DNA of 64,000 bases from Siphonodentalium dalli (GCA_032622095.1 CP136064.1:213170205-213234204); one strand, 5' to 3'. Shown: positions 50,629 to 63,109, counted from the stretch's first letter. Notes: generated by a model not told the origin, from the sequence alone. A program made the numbers and translations.

Positions 50629-50639
50629 CTGTAAGACAG

Positions 50640-51300
50640 AAGAGAAATTCTCTATAGTACATATACACCATTTAGTACGTCTGGGGGGGATGTGAATATG
50701 TTGACACAAAACTTGGGACTGGATATAGCAGTCTCTTTGATTAGCTGACGAATATCCTAAGGGATGTACATCTCTAGAAGTGTCCATTATATTTAATTTC
50801 CATGATGCGGCATCCTCAATATAAACCATTTCCAAATAGGAGTTCATTCCTGGCGTATTAAATGTTTGTGAGAATCATAGTATTTAGAAATAGTCATAAA
50901 TACAACAAGAAGCAAGAGAATAATCAGTCATGAATATCGTTGACTGATAAATACTCGAAAATGATGTCTCCTACACATTGCAATGAGTAAAATGAATTAT
51001 GGATATATTGCCTGTAATCAGTTTTCCAACAATAGTTGAGTTTTACAATGCATGGGAAAATTGGCAATGCATCATTGACCTCAGATATGTGAAGTGATCT
51101 GTTATGCCATAAACCAATGAAATCACGTGTAGTCTGCACCACTCTCCAATGAAATGGAGGGAATCCCTTAAAAACAAAACCTAATTTTAATAGAGAGTTC
51201 TAGAGACGTACATCCGATATAGGATTTTCGTCGGCTTTTCAAAGAGACTGGCTATAGTAAAGAAAGGCTTAAAACATCTCTGATAACAGGTTCAAGCCTT
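50640..51300. other. Intron stretch upstream of LRP exon 1, no gene
   Basis: Searched by eye on the minus strand for a preceding propeller exon ([12 protein letters not shown]) and none was found. Short ORFs at 50590-50847 and 50924-51142 show no family pattern. Confidence 0.5.
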
Positions 51301-51303
51301 GAA

Positions 51304-51662
51304 ATGTTGTGTCTGTCAATTGCAGAATGAGGTCCCCAGATGGTAAATTTAATGATGCTATCCCCCAAGACGGGCTGGTAGCACCAAACTCATCCACTGG
51401 GAACCTCATTCTGCTGAGGCTTCAACTGCTATGGCATCAGGATCAGATTGAAGTTACACCAGTTGGTGATGTTCACCCATTAGTCACCTCGATTATGCAT
51501 TTTATCTTCTGCAAATCATGGGATAAAGAAACTGAACAGAAGGGGAAAAGTTACTAAAAACAATGTTTATTTGAGACCGTAGATAGTTCCCAGAAGAAGA
51601 GGCACAGTGGGCTAGCATCACCAAATTCACCCTCTGGGGACCTCATTCTGCAAATAACATAC
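51304..51662. mobile_element. GAATGAGGTCCCC repeat, long form
   Basis: CTTGAAATGTTGTGTCTGTC start, palindrome, spacer with CAACTGCTATGG, and second arm ending CTCATTCTGCAAATAACATA. Confidence 0.65.
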
Positions 51663-51713
51663 ACAACGTCTTTGCATGTCAGTGTATATATGGGAGATGG
51701 GGTGAAGTCAATA

Positions 51714-51848
51714 TTAACCCTTTCAGTGCCAAGTCCGATTTTTGTATCAACCCATATTTCCTTGATCATTTTGTGATCAATAATTTTGAAAAATTATCAA
51801 GGAAATATGGGTTGATACAAAAATCGGACTTGGCATTGAAAGGGTTAA
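51714..51848. mobile_element. TTAA foldback MITE, GTGCCAGG family, hairpin-free core
   Basis: 135 bp, TTAA borders, ends CCCTTTCAGTGCCAAG and CTTGGCATTGAAAGGG. An almost perfect palindrome through GATACAAAAATCGGAC, with no TATATA core. Confidence 0.85.
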
Positions 51849-52506
51849 GTTGGGTTGACATGGCTGTCATGGCATAGGACATTTGTTGAACTGAACATTT
51901 CCTTCTATTGAATAGGAATCCTTCTGCCTTTGTATCATCTGTTCGTCTGTCTGTCATCTGCTTCCTTATATATAATAGCCATATTAATTTTAACTTTTAT
52001 AACTGAATGGAGAATCCATTAAAGTATTAAAAACCTATTTTTTTCCCTGTGTTCTCTTCCATTATGACAAATCATACAGAAGCATGTCCAGTTACCATTT
52101 ATATGCAGGTGATAGCCAAATATAAGTGGAACAAGAGATAGACTGTCGTCCGGTGTATACCCAGTTGTGAAAATAAATAATATAAATAAACTCCTTATCC
52201 CTGCCCCAAATTAAAACTGGAAGTGTCTGACATTGTAGCTCAATTTAGAAAGGGGATAATGTCATACATTACAGTCAATGGAGTGATGAGGAATGCAGAC
52301 AGTTGAAATGCTTATGTAATACCAGAGGTCAACCCGAAGACGGCTGCAAGGAGCCATTTTATGTTTATCAAAAAATCATACATAATATGATAGCTCTAAT
52401 CTAGAGGTGATCCAAAACATGCCTCTGAATTTTAAAAATTCTCCAATAAATGCAGCCTGCAGGGTGTGCCAATGATTAAAATTTGTAATCCAAGATGGTT
52501 GCTGTC
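51849..52506. other. Mixed repeat fragments, no gene
   Basis: A TCTATACT-family right part (51880-52030), a GAGATAGACTGTCGTCCGG fragment (52130) and an end of the pearl-like element (TGACATTGTAGCTCAATTTAG, 52228), with CCAAGATGGTTGCTGTC just before the hAT element. Confidence 0.55.
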
Positions 52507-53758
52507 CAGAGATGAAAGAGGGTATCTCTTAAAATCCCTGAAACAGAGCGCAGCGAGGAGAACATTTTTTGGCCGGGGTCCAGGGGCCGCATAGGCCCCT
52601 GGAAGCTCTAGGGTTATTGAAGCTCTGAGATTGATTCTCAGCCTCTCCTGGCAGCTTTTCTGGCTTTATTATAGTGGCATTTTTTGGCTGGAAAGTTCAA
52701 AATTTTGGTCTATATCACAATATTTTAGGAGATCCTCCAATTCATTATATTATTAGATTAAGAACATACACAAATATTTGATAGAATGATAACCATACCT
52801 CAAAAAGTATTGATTGAGACCATTTGCATTTATACAGAGGTGCTGTTGTCCATACAGGTACTGCAGTAATTTCACATAGATAGAACACACATTGGAAAGT
52901 TCCTTTAGAGTCAGTTGAAGTTGCAAATTAAATAAAGTTAACTCATCTATACACTGTACATACAGGTATGGTAAACATATAAAAGATGCCCTGCTTGACT
53001 TTTACATTGAAGAAAGTTGCAGGTAGAGACTGATTTGTTTGTATTTTTTTACGATGTAGCACTGAGTTTACTTTTAAGGCCTTCTTTCCTTCGTTTCCGT
53101 AGCTGATATCTTTGTTGCACCACAAACATTTTGCGAAGCCAGGACGGTTAATTTTTCGCACAAAGTCAGACAAATAGTCACCATTAGCATCCTTTTCCTG
53201 AAGCCAGCTCCATTTAAATTTATTTTTAATATTCTCCTCCTTTTTCGAAAGATCTTCCTGACTTTTCAATTCCATCATTTAATGCCGATAACACAAAATA
53301 ATTATCGCCGATCGAGCAATAAACACTTCGAATTCTTGGAAATATATTGGCGCCAGATCAGCACCGTAATTTCAATGTATAATCCATCGCGATTGGCTGA
53401 TATTGAAGCATCGCAGAGTCTCTTGCAATAGCAGCGCCAATCAACAGAGGCATCGTAAATAACTTTGTCTGTGACCGGTGAATCGAAAAGTTAGCCGGTG
53501 CTCGTAATAACGGCCGGCTTTTTTTTTTTACAATAACAAATCGCCGGCGAACTTAATCGATGTCCGATTTTCGCTTCGCAAACCTCACCCCCTATAATTT
53601 TCGTTCGGATTTGTAGTTATCTTAAGAAACAATAACCCAAATGCTTAGTAATGAATATTGATGAAATAATTCCGGAATTAATTTTCATTCCGGAAGAATT
53701 GTGATTTTTTTTGGAAAATCCCGGAATTCCGTCAAATTCCGGAAAACTTTCATCTCTG
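52507..53758 (-). mobile_element. hAT element D with zinc-finger ORF
   Basis: 1252 bp, ends CAGAGATGAAAG and CTTTCATCTCTG, exact 8-bp duplication TTGCTGTC at 52499-52506 and 53759-53766. Terminal sequence differs from elements A-C, so it is a second hAT family. Carries the minus-strand ORF described next; transposase core absent. Confidence 0.9.
52943..53278 (-). CDS. Zinc-finger-like protein of hAT element D (111 aa)
   Basis: Begins MMELKSQEDLSKKEENIKNK, followed by KFKWSWLQEKDANGDYLSDF. A CLWC pair about 20 residues later is followed by ISYGNEGKKALKVNSVLHRK. The layout W..xxxxGxxxxxFxxx..CxWC..xxxYGxxGxxAL..H is one I associate with BED/hAT-type N-terminal zinc fingers in invertebrate repeat proteins. 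Only one of the expected two histidines is clear. The frame ends soon after, in non-family sequence; no catalytic domain. Probably a transposon remnant rather than a host gene. Confidence 0.55.
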   Translation of the reverse strand: MMELKSQEDLSKKEENIKNKFKWSWLQEKDANGDYLSDFVRKINRPGFAKCLWCNKDISYGNEGKKALKVNSVLHRKKIQTNQSLPATFFNVKVKQGIFYMFTIPVCTVYR

Positions 53759-53931
53759 TTGCTGTCTGCAATGTTGTTTAACAAATATTGTAAAAAATTG
53801 AAAATCTAGGTATTTATATGTATTAGTCGGTCTCAGAGCTGGTCCCCAAAGGGAAATGGTGTTCACTTTATGTTTGAGGTCTAGTCTAGGGTACTTTTCG
53901 ATGAGGAATCTCATGGTGCTGACCGATTTTT

Positions 53932-56900
53932 TAAATGAAAGTGTCAATGACACTGTAGCTCAACTTGGAAAGGGAATAATTTAATGTATTACAGTCAATG
54001 GAGCGATTAGAAATGTGGAAAGTTGAATGTCTAATACTAGTTTATAGACATGAAGAGAAAAGTAAAATCCAAGATGGCTGCTGGCGGCCATGTTTTCGGC
54101 CGAATGACCCCAAAATGAGTCGTTCCCATCTACATGTCATCGTTAATTTTATGACGATCAGACTAAAGGTATGACCTGTAGCCCATGCTAAAGAATTTAG
54201 TCGGCCGAATGACCCCAAAATGAGTCGTTCCCATCTACATGTCATCGTTAATTTTATGACGATCAGACTAAAGGTATGACCTGTAGCCCATGCTAAAGAA
54301 TTTAGTCATACAAAGAGTAAAATCCAAGATGGCTGCTGGCGGCCATGTTTTTTCGCCAAATGACCCCAAAATTACTCGTTCCTAAATTTCATGATGATCA
54401 GACGAACAGTACGACCTGTGGCCCGTGCTAATGGATTAAATTTTTTGAAATCCAAGATGGCTGCTGGCGGCCATGTTTTTTGTCCGAATGACCCCAAAAT
54501 GACTCGTTTCCCATTTACATTCCAATTTCAACAGCCATGACAAATTTTATGATGATCAGACTAAAGGTACGACCTGTAGCCCGTGCTAAAGGATTTAGTC
54601 ATAAAAAGAGTAAAATCCAAGATGGCTGCTGGCGGCCATGTTTTTTGGCCGAATGACCCCAAAATGACTCGTTCCCATCTACATGTCATTATTAACATTC
54701 ATGACAAATTTTATGATGATCAGACTAAAGGTACAACCTGTAGCCCGTGCTAAAGGATTTAGTCATACAAAGAGTAAAATCCAAGATGGCTGCTGGCGAC
54801 CATGTTTTTTGGCCGATTGACCCAAAATTACTCGTTCCCATCTACGTGTCATTGTTAACATCCATGACAAATTTTATGATGATCAGACTAAAGGTACGAC
54901 CTGTAGCCCGTGCTAAAGAATTTAGTCATACAAAGAATAAAATCCAAGATGGCTGCTGGCGGCCATGTTTTTTGGCCAAATAACCCCAAAATTACTCGTT
55001 CCCATCTACATGTCAATATTAACATCCATGACAAATTTCATGATGATCAGACGAACAGTACGAACTGTGGCCCGTGCTAATGGATTAAATTTTTAAATGC
55101 AAGATGGCTGCTGGCGGCCATGTTTTTTGGCCGAATGACCCCAAAATGACTCGTTTCCCATCTACATTCCAATTTCAACAGCCATGAAAAATTTTTGATG
55201 ATCAGACTAAATGTACGACCTGTAGCCTGTGCTAAAGGATTTAGTCATACAAAGAGTAAAATCCAAGATGGCTGCTGGCAGCCATGTTTTTTGACCGAAT
55301 GACCCCAAAATGACTCGTTCCCATCCACATGTCATTATTAACATTCATGACAAATTTTATGATGATCAGACTAAAGGTACGACCTGTAGCCCGTGCTAAA
55401 GGATTTAGTCATACAAAGAGTAAAATCCAAAATGGCTGCTGGCGGCCATGTTTTTTCGCCAAATGACCCCAAAATTACTCGTTCCTAAATTTCATGATGA
55501 TCAGATGAACAGTACGACCTGTGGCCCGTGCTAATGGATTAAATTATTTCGAAATCCAAGATGGCTGCTGGCAGCCATGTTTTTTGACCGAATGACCCCA
55601 AAATGACTCGTTCCCATCCACATGTCATTATTAACATTCATGACAAATTTTATGATGATCAGACTAAAGGTACAACCTGTAGCCCGTGCTAAAGGATTTA
55701 GTCATACAAAGAGTAAAATCCAAGATGGCTGATGGCGACCATGTTTTTTGGCCGATTGACCCAAAATTACTCGTTCCCATCTACATGTCATTGTTAACAT
55801 CCATGACAAATTTTATGATGATCAGACTAAAGGTACGACCTGTAGCCCGTGCTAAAGAATTTAGTCATACAAAGATTAAAATCCAAGATGGCTGCTGGCG
55901 GCCATGTTTTTTGGCCGAATGACCCCAAAATTACTCGTTCCCATCTACATGTCAATAGTATCATCCATGACAAATTTCATGATGATCAGACAAACAGTAC
56001 GACCTGTTTTTTGTCCGAATGACCCCAAAATGACTCGTTCCCATCTACATTCCAATTTCAACAGCCATGTCAAATTTTATGATGATCAGACTAAAAGTAG
56101 GACCTGTAGCCCGTGCTAAAGGATTTAGTCATACAAAGAGTAAAATCCAAGATGGCTGCTGGCGACCATGTTTTTTCGCCGAATGACCCCAAAATTAATC
56201 GTTCCCATCTACATGTCAATATTATCATCCATGACAAATTTCATGATGATCAGACGAACAGTACGACCTGTGGCCCGTGCTAATGGATTAAATTTTGAAA
56301 TCCAAGATGGCCACTGGCGGCCATGTTTTTTGTCCGAATGACCCCAAAATGACTCGTTCCCATATACATTCCAATTTCAACAGCCATGACAAATTTTATG
56401 ATGATCAGACTAAAGGTACGACCTGTAGCCCGTGCTAAAGGATTTAGTCATACAAAGAGTAAAATCCAAGATGGCTGCTGGCGGCCATGTTTTTTGGCCA
56501 AATAACCCCAAAATTACTCGTTCCCATCTACATGTCAATATTAACATCCATGACAAATTTCATGATGATCAGACGAACAGTACGAACTGTGGCCCGTGCT
56601 AATGGATTAAATTTTTAAATGCAAGATGGCTGCTGGCGGCCATGTTTTTTGGCCGAATGACCCCAAAATGACTCGTTTCCCATCTACATTCCAATTTCAA
56701 CAGCCATGAAAATTTTTGATGATCAGACTAAATGTACGACCTGTAGCCTGTGCTAAAGGATTTAGTCATACAAAGAGTAAAATCCAAGATGGCTGCTGGC
56801 AGCCATGTTTTTTGACCGAATGACCCCAAAATGACTCGTTCCCATCCACATGTCATTATTAACATTCATGACAAATTTTATGATGATCAGACTAAAGGTA

Positions 56901-58370
56901 CGACCTGTAGCCCGTGCTAAAGGATTTAGTCATACAAAGAGTAAAATCCAAAATGGCTGCTGGCGGCCATGTTTTTTCGCCAAATGACCCCAAAATTACT
57001 CGTTCCTAAATTTCATGATGATCAGATGAACAGTACGACCTGTGGCCCGTGCTAATGGATTAAATTTTTTCGAAATCCAAGATGGCTGCTGGCAGCCATG
57101 TTTTTTGACCGAATGACCCCAAAATGACTCGTTCCCATCCACATGTCATTATTAACATTCATGACAAATTTTATGATGATCAGACTAAAGGTACAACCTG
57201 TAGCCCGTGCTAAAGGATTTAGTCATACAAAGAGTAAAATCCAAGATGGCTGCTGGCGACCATGTTTTTTGGCCGATTGACCCAAAATTACTCGTTCCCA
57301 TCTACATGTCATTGTTAACATCCATGACAAATTTTATGATGATCAGACTAAAGGTACGACCTGTAGCCCGTGCTAAAGAATTTAGTCATACAAAGAGTAA
57401 AATCCAAGATGGCTGCTGGCGGCCATGTTTTTTGGCCGAATGACCCCAAAATTACTCGTTCCCATCTACATGTCAATAGTATCATCCATGACAAATTTCA
57501 TGATGATCAGACAAACAGTACGACCTGTTTTTTGTCCGAATGACCCCAAAATGACTCGTTCCCATCTACATTCCAATTTCAACAGCCATGTCAAATTTTA
57601 TGATGATCAGACTAAAAGTAGGACCTGTAGCCCGTGCTAAAGGATTTAGTCATACAAAGAGTAAAATCCAAGATGGCTGCTGGCGACCATGTTTTTTCGC
57701 CGAATGACCCCAAAATTAATCGTTCCCATCTACATGTCAATATTATCATCCATGACAAATTTCATGATGATCAGACGAACAGTACGACCTGTGGCCCGTG
57801 CTAATGGATTAAATTTTGAAATCCAAGATGGCCACTGGCGGCCATGTTTTTTGTCCGAATGACCCCAAAATGACTCGTTCCCATATAGATTCCAATTTCA
57901 ACAGCCATGACAAATTTTATGATGATCAGACTAAAGGTACGACCTGTAGCCCGTGCTAAAGGATTTAGTCATACAAAGAGTAAAATCCAAGATGGCTGCT
58001 GGCGGCCATGTTTTTGGGACAAATGATCCCAAAATTACTCGTTCCCATCTACATATCAATATTAACATCCATGACAAAGTTCATGATGATCAGACAAACA
58101 GTACGGCCTGTAGCCCGTGCTAATGGATTGAATTTTGAAATCCAAGATGGCCACTGGTGGCCATGTTTATTTTCCGAATGACCCCAAAATTAATCATTCT
58201 GGTCTAAATGTTGATGTCAACAGCTATGACAAATTTCATAATGATCCGACCAAAGGTACGACCTGTAGCCTGCATTGTTGACGCCTTATGTACACACGCA
58301 CACACTACCCACGGACGACGGACGACAAAGCCATGGCAATAGCTCAAACTTTACAAAGTAAAGTTGAGCT
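53932..58370. repeat. 4.4 kb GATGGCTGC tandem array (pearl-like) with 1521-bp higher-order repeat
   Basis: About 28 units of 130-165 bp bounded by the same opening (GTGTCAATGACACTGTAGCTC) and closing (AGCTCAAACTTTACAAAG) sequences as the copy at 15.4 kb. Positions about 54940-56460 and 56461-57981 are two nearly identical blocks offset by 1521 bp. Short ORFs here repeat at that offset and are not genes. Confidence 0.85.
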
Positions 58371-58869
58371 AAAAAAGGGCCCAAGTTTAATTTTTAGGGG
58401 ACTGAACCCCAATTATGGTGTTTTGACCTAGATGGGTTAATTGGGGCAATTAAATGCCAATTATTTATCAAATTTACAGGTGTTATTATTCCAGTGGGCA
58501 TTTTGAACCTTTTTTTGTCCTGGGATGGGGTTTTGTTTCATTTAGGGTTTCCTTGAACCCCAAAATAGGGGTGACCATTACGATTTACACAATTTTGGCC
58601 ATCTTCAAATGTATATGCCTAATGATGTGTTTCTGTTTTTTAACTTGATATTTTTGTTCATTCAGAGGTATATGGTGTCTGAAATCATTTTTGAAAGGGT
58701 TACTGGTCAAATAAGGTCTTAGGGATCGGGTGGGCGGAGCTTAAAAATAGGCATTTTTTGGCAAAAAATCCTGAAAAATCCATTATTTTATAACAAGTGT
58801 TTCTCATAGTTTTTTTTCAATTGTTTACATATGTGCTTATTTAACCTCTAATCTATCATAGTTATTTCA
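58371..58869. other. Spacer between array and decayed coding region
   Basis: T-rich, unassigned. The ORF at 58454-58648 is hydrophobic low-complexity sequence with no recognised domain. The protein family's N-terminal region may once have lain here but is not recognisable. Confidence 0.45.
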
Positions 58870-61800
58870 ATGTTGATTGTAGCTGTCAAAATAAATTTAT
58901 TGTCATTTAGTGGAATTACCATCTCTCACACTCCATACATGTGCAAAAGTTACTCGGAATATGTGTACTCAAATGTCTCAGGATTCGCTAGAAAGTGTGT
59001 AGAGACTTGTGTTTTGGGTGGAGGAATTTCAAAGACAATCTCATTGAGGCATTCCCGCAAACTTGTGCATCACTCAATCAAAGACAGCCGTGTTAAAATC
59101 CCTTGGTCTCCTTCGCTGCAAGTTCTTCTTGGAGAACCAAAGCATGTGAACAAAGATCTATTCAATATCATAAGTTGGATTGTAAATCCTGATCCTAAGC
59201 TAACAGACAATGGCCAAGCTCATGTTTCTGTTCGGAAAAGTGCAAAGATAACACAGATCTGTCAGGATATCCAGGCTTTGCTACCTGGTGCTCAACCTGG
59301 TCTGGATCAAGTTCTTCTATCACTAACTATGCACTCCAGGAAGGATCTAGTGACGTTGTCAATACTCTACATCATCTTGGCTATGGTATATCCTATACTG
59401 AAACAATTTTCATTGAAGAAAAGTGGGCTGAGTGGAGTCGAAGTCAACATTCATTGATACCTTCTAATATACATGGGTGCCTGAATACAACACACGTTTG
59501 TGACAACATTGACTGGAAAAACCAGAACCAAAACTGCAAAGAAACACACATGACTAACTCTATTCTAATACAACATAAGATGGGTAACTACTGTCACGAT
59601 GAAACAAATGTCTCATTGGAACCTGATTATGATTTTGTAAGAGGTATGCATCGATCATTCAAGAGTACTGAATGTTCACTTCCAAGTTATGTGTCCACAA
59701 AAGCTTCACCCTTACCAATTGACAACGCTGATGATGTTGATGATAAGGAGATTAACAAATCGGATTTACAGAACTTAGCATGGGTTAAATGTCGGATGAA
59801 ACAAGGTGAACAAGGTCAGTTAGTTCCAGAATGGAGTGCCTTCCAGCAGTTGACTACAGACAAGGAGCCCCCAGGTGTCAATGTTGGTTACCTGCCAGCA
59901 ATTACATCACCTCCGACAGACATGAGAGTGATCCTAGCCATATTAAATAGAACTAATAATTGTACTGTATGAAAGAACTACAGATCCCCTTCATATTCCT
60001 AGAAGCTGACCAAGCCATTTATCACAAGATACTAAAAGTCTTATTCAAATTCCAAGAGTCTGGGTCATCTAAATTTGATTGGATCATTGTTCGAATGGGA
60101 GGATTCCATGTTATTATGTGCATGATGAAAAGTATATATAGTCGGTTCAGAGGGTGCGGTATTGTTGAACTGTTATGTGAATCAGGTGTTGGACCAGAGG
60201 GATCGATTAAAGCCGGTTTGAATGGAGCCAACGTTAAACGTGGAATTCGATATTATAAGCTGCTTTTTGAAGCGTTTGTGCGAACAAAAGTTGCTTTCTG
60301 TGATGATTATTCAGCAAATAAGTCTTCAACCGAACCAGTTGGATGTGGTGGATCTGTGCTTGAGGAACTAATTCAGAGACAATCAGCAGACAATCTAAGT
60401 AAAGTTATCTCTGATCCTGATTTCAAATGGCCCCCAACACTTCCAGGTGATATGAATATCTGGATTGATTCTTTCATTGAAATGACATCACTTCTTATTA
60501 ATACCATACACTTTCAGCGTGTAAGTAACTGGGAAGGTTACTTAGAAACAATCCATCAATTCCTACCATGGTGCTTCGCTTTGAACAGACAAAATTATGC
60601 ACGGAATCTCAGCTATTTCTATCTGGACATGAAGGATCTTCGAAATAGGGACTATGAAGCATATAGCTACTTGAGTGGTGGAGGTTTCACTGGTTCACTT
60701 AGTGGCCAAAAGCAATCCAAAATTCCAATGGATCAAATTATTGAGATGACTATCAACAGATTTTCAAAACAAACTGGTGGACTTTCAGGAAAAACTGAAA
60801 ATCTGGATGCTAGTGAACGTTGGACAAGAATTAGTCACATTTTGTCTGCATTAAAACAATCTCAGACAAAAGAAATTCAACTTCATGTTCCAAACATGTT
60901 GAATTTGGAGCTTCTAGAATGGCACTAGATGAAAAGATGGTGACAAATATATGTTCTGGACTTAATTCATGGGTTCCAAATTTGTGGATGGAGGGGCAAC
61001 CCCTTGTGAGTATGGCTACTGGGGTTGTGGCACCTTCAGAAATGTGTACTAATATAAAAACAACGAACTCGCGAGGTATCACAGCTATGGAGGACTTTTT
61101 CAAAAGACTACAACCACAAGTTAGCACGGACGGTATCCAAACCAAACCAGTACTGACATACGACGATCCCATCAAGAAACAGGAAGTCATTACTTTTGAA
61201 AATATCAAGCCTATGAAACAGACTGTATCTATAATTGAGGATGAAATGAATTCTTTCGCTACAATTATGGCAGATTTTGATGATAAACATTTAAATATAC
61301 GTGAAATAAGGAACTGGCCAGTAACTTAAGCAAACCATGGGCCATATGTAAAGACACTGGCAGTAGTCGTCCGTCATCTAAATCTCTCTTTAGAAATTAT
61401 TTGCAAAATTTGCCTGAAAAAAAAAACATCTACAAATGTACAAAAGGGAGTGGAGTGCAGCATTGTTGATACCATACGTGTTGTTAGAATTATTCCAATA
61501 TCTGATCCAGATAACACATTCCAACCTTGGGTAGATCGAGTTGTTGATTATTTTAAAAAGCTCCCAGCAAACACCATTCATTTAGTTTTTGATGACTACT
61601 CTGATGTTGGACAAGTTCATGTTTCCAAAGGGAGACCACAATGTGTGAGAGAACGGGACCTATCCAATTTGAGCCAGAAGTTGCCAATGTTCACAGATTG
61701 GAACGAATTCTTATCTGGTCAGAAAAATAAATTTAATTTAACAAAACTTATCGCAGACTATGTATTGACTAGGCAAAGTGGTATAAATAAGGATATGTTT

Positions 61801-62746
61801 GTCAGTAAAGGGAATCTGTGCTACTTCTTAAGTAATTCTTCTGAATCGAAGCCAGATATTTTTCAGGATCTAAAATCTACACACAGAGAAGCTGACCCTA
61901 GACTCGCCTTGCATGCTGTGTTTGCTTCTCAGAAACATGCAGCAGTTTGTGTGGTGTCTGATGATACTGATGTGTTTATTCTCTTATTACATATTGCCAG
62001 AAAATGTGACAGCCAGCTTTATTTCCGTCAAGGTACAGTAGCAACAAAGTGTGGTATAACGTTCCACGATGTTAAAAGTCTTGCAGACCATCTTGGGGAA
62101 GCTATTTGTGAAACCTCCGAGCTTTCCATGTGGTTACCAGAAGCGATTACACCCAGCCCTTTTTTGGGAGATCAAAATCCACTGCGTTCAAAACAATTGT
62201 GAAAGATCCCAACATTATAAAACAATTGTCTAGTTTAGGAACATCAACCGTAAATCCAGATGAGGTAACAGACTTTATTCTACATATAGTGTACAAGCGG
62301 CCAAAAATGGAAAAGTCTCCTGGCGATTCTAGATATGCCATGGTATTCAACAAGACTAACAAGCTAACAAAATTCAGATCCATGAAACGCCTTCCTCCAG
62401 ATGAGAATTCATTATGATGTTGCATTGTTTGGACACAGATTACATTCCACTGGATCCACTAAAGCATGGGTGGTTCCTTCAAAATGGAGTTACTGAGCCT
62501 ATTTGGTTTGAGGGACCATCACTTCCCACAGAGTTACCACAGAAATCAAGGGATCAAACTCAGCAGAATGTACAAATGAATGACGAAACCGTCCCAGTTG
62601 ACAATTCAGATAAGCTCGAAAAAGATCTAGTTGACAATTCAGATGAACTCGAAAATGTTATATCATTTGAAAACGACGAAAGTTCTGATGACTCATGTGA
62701 TTATATCTCTGAGGACAGTTCAGAAGAAGAACTTTCAGACATTTGA
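58870..62746 (+). pseudogene. Decayed member of a multicopy metazoan protein family with PIN/FEN1-like motifs
   Basis: Successive plus-strand frames (58870-59457, 59454-59972, 59960-60928, 60919-61329, 61450-62202, 62130-62417, 62414-62746) continue one another in order as pieces of a long protein. Recognisable parts: DNIDWK..ETHMTNSILIQ (about 59505-59570); FLEADQAIYHKI and VRMGGFHVIMCM (60000-60120); a conserved middle with FLPWCFALNRQNYARNL and MDQIIEMTINRFSKQTGG; HLVFDDYSD; HREADPRLALHAVF with VSDDTDVFILLLH (61880-61990); SDYTQPFFGRSK (62140). The acidic EAD...DDTD...SDYT series resembles PIN/FEN1-like nucleases (inference). The reading frame changes near 59335, 59960, 60905, 61330-61450 and 62110, and again by deletion near 62415. 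Family identity is from memory; function unknown. Confidence 0.75.
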
Positions 62747-62783
62747 AATCATTTCTATATACATTGGTAAGTGGTAAATATTA

Positions 62784-63015
62784 TTAGGCCACACAAAGTT
62801 AATTTCCTGTTTCTCAAAGGATTTTTTTTTCAAACCCAGCAGGCAGGCAGGTTTGTATATAATGTCTTTATGACTAAAATTTGCCAGCAGGCAGGTTTTT
62901 ATATCTACTTTTTATGACAAAATTTTACTGGCAGGCAGGTTTTTACATATGTAATACCATTGTTTTATTAAAAACTTTAATTTTGAACATTAAACAACCT
63001 GTAGTTTTCACATAT
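62784..63015 (-). mobile_element. Inverted terminal fragment of the 33.7 kb element
   Basis: TTAGGCCACACAAAGTTAAT, CAGCAGGCAGGCAGGTTTGT and CAACCTGTAGTTTTCACAT match the reverse complement of 34254-34537, including the last few codons of that element's ORF and its AATAAA-type tail region. Only this end is present. Confidence 0.75.
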
Positions 63016-63109
63016 GCATATAACAATTCTAAGAAACAGAAGTATTAAACAAATGAGATTAGAGACGATCATATACAAGTTAAACTTTGTATGGATAAAT
63101 CTTTATATT

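Noticed and set aside
50590-51142. Possible upstream LRP exon (minus ORFs)
   Set aside because: No YWTD, EGF or LDLa pattern and no phase-2 donor linking to the exon at 50504-50628.
53932-58370. Repeated ORFs with [15 protein letters not shown] and MFFGRMTPKLL
   Set aside because: They recur with the array period and the 1521-bp offset; no protein family recognised.
58454-58648. Plus-strand ORF as N-terminus of the decayed gene
   Set aside because: Hydrophobic low-complexity sequence with no resemblance to the family.
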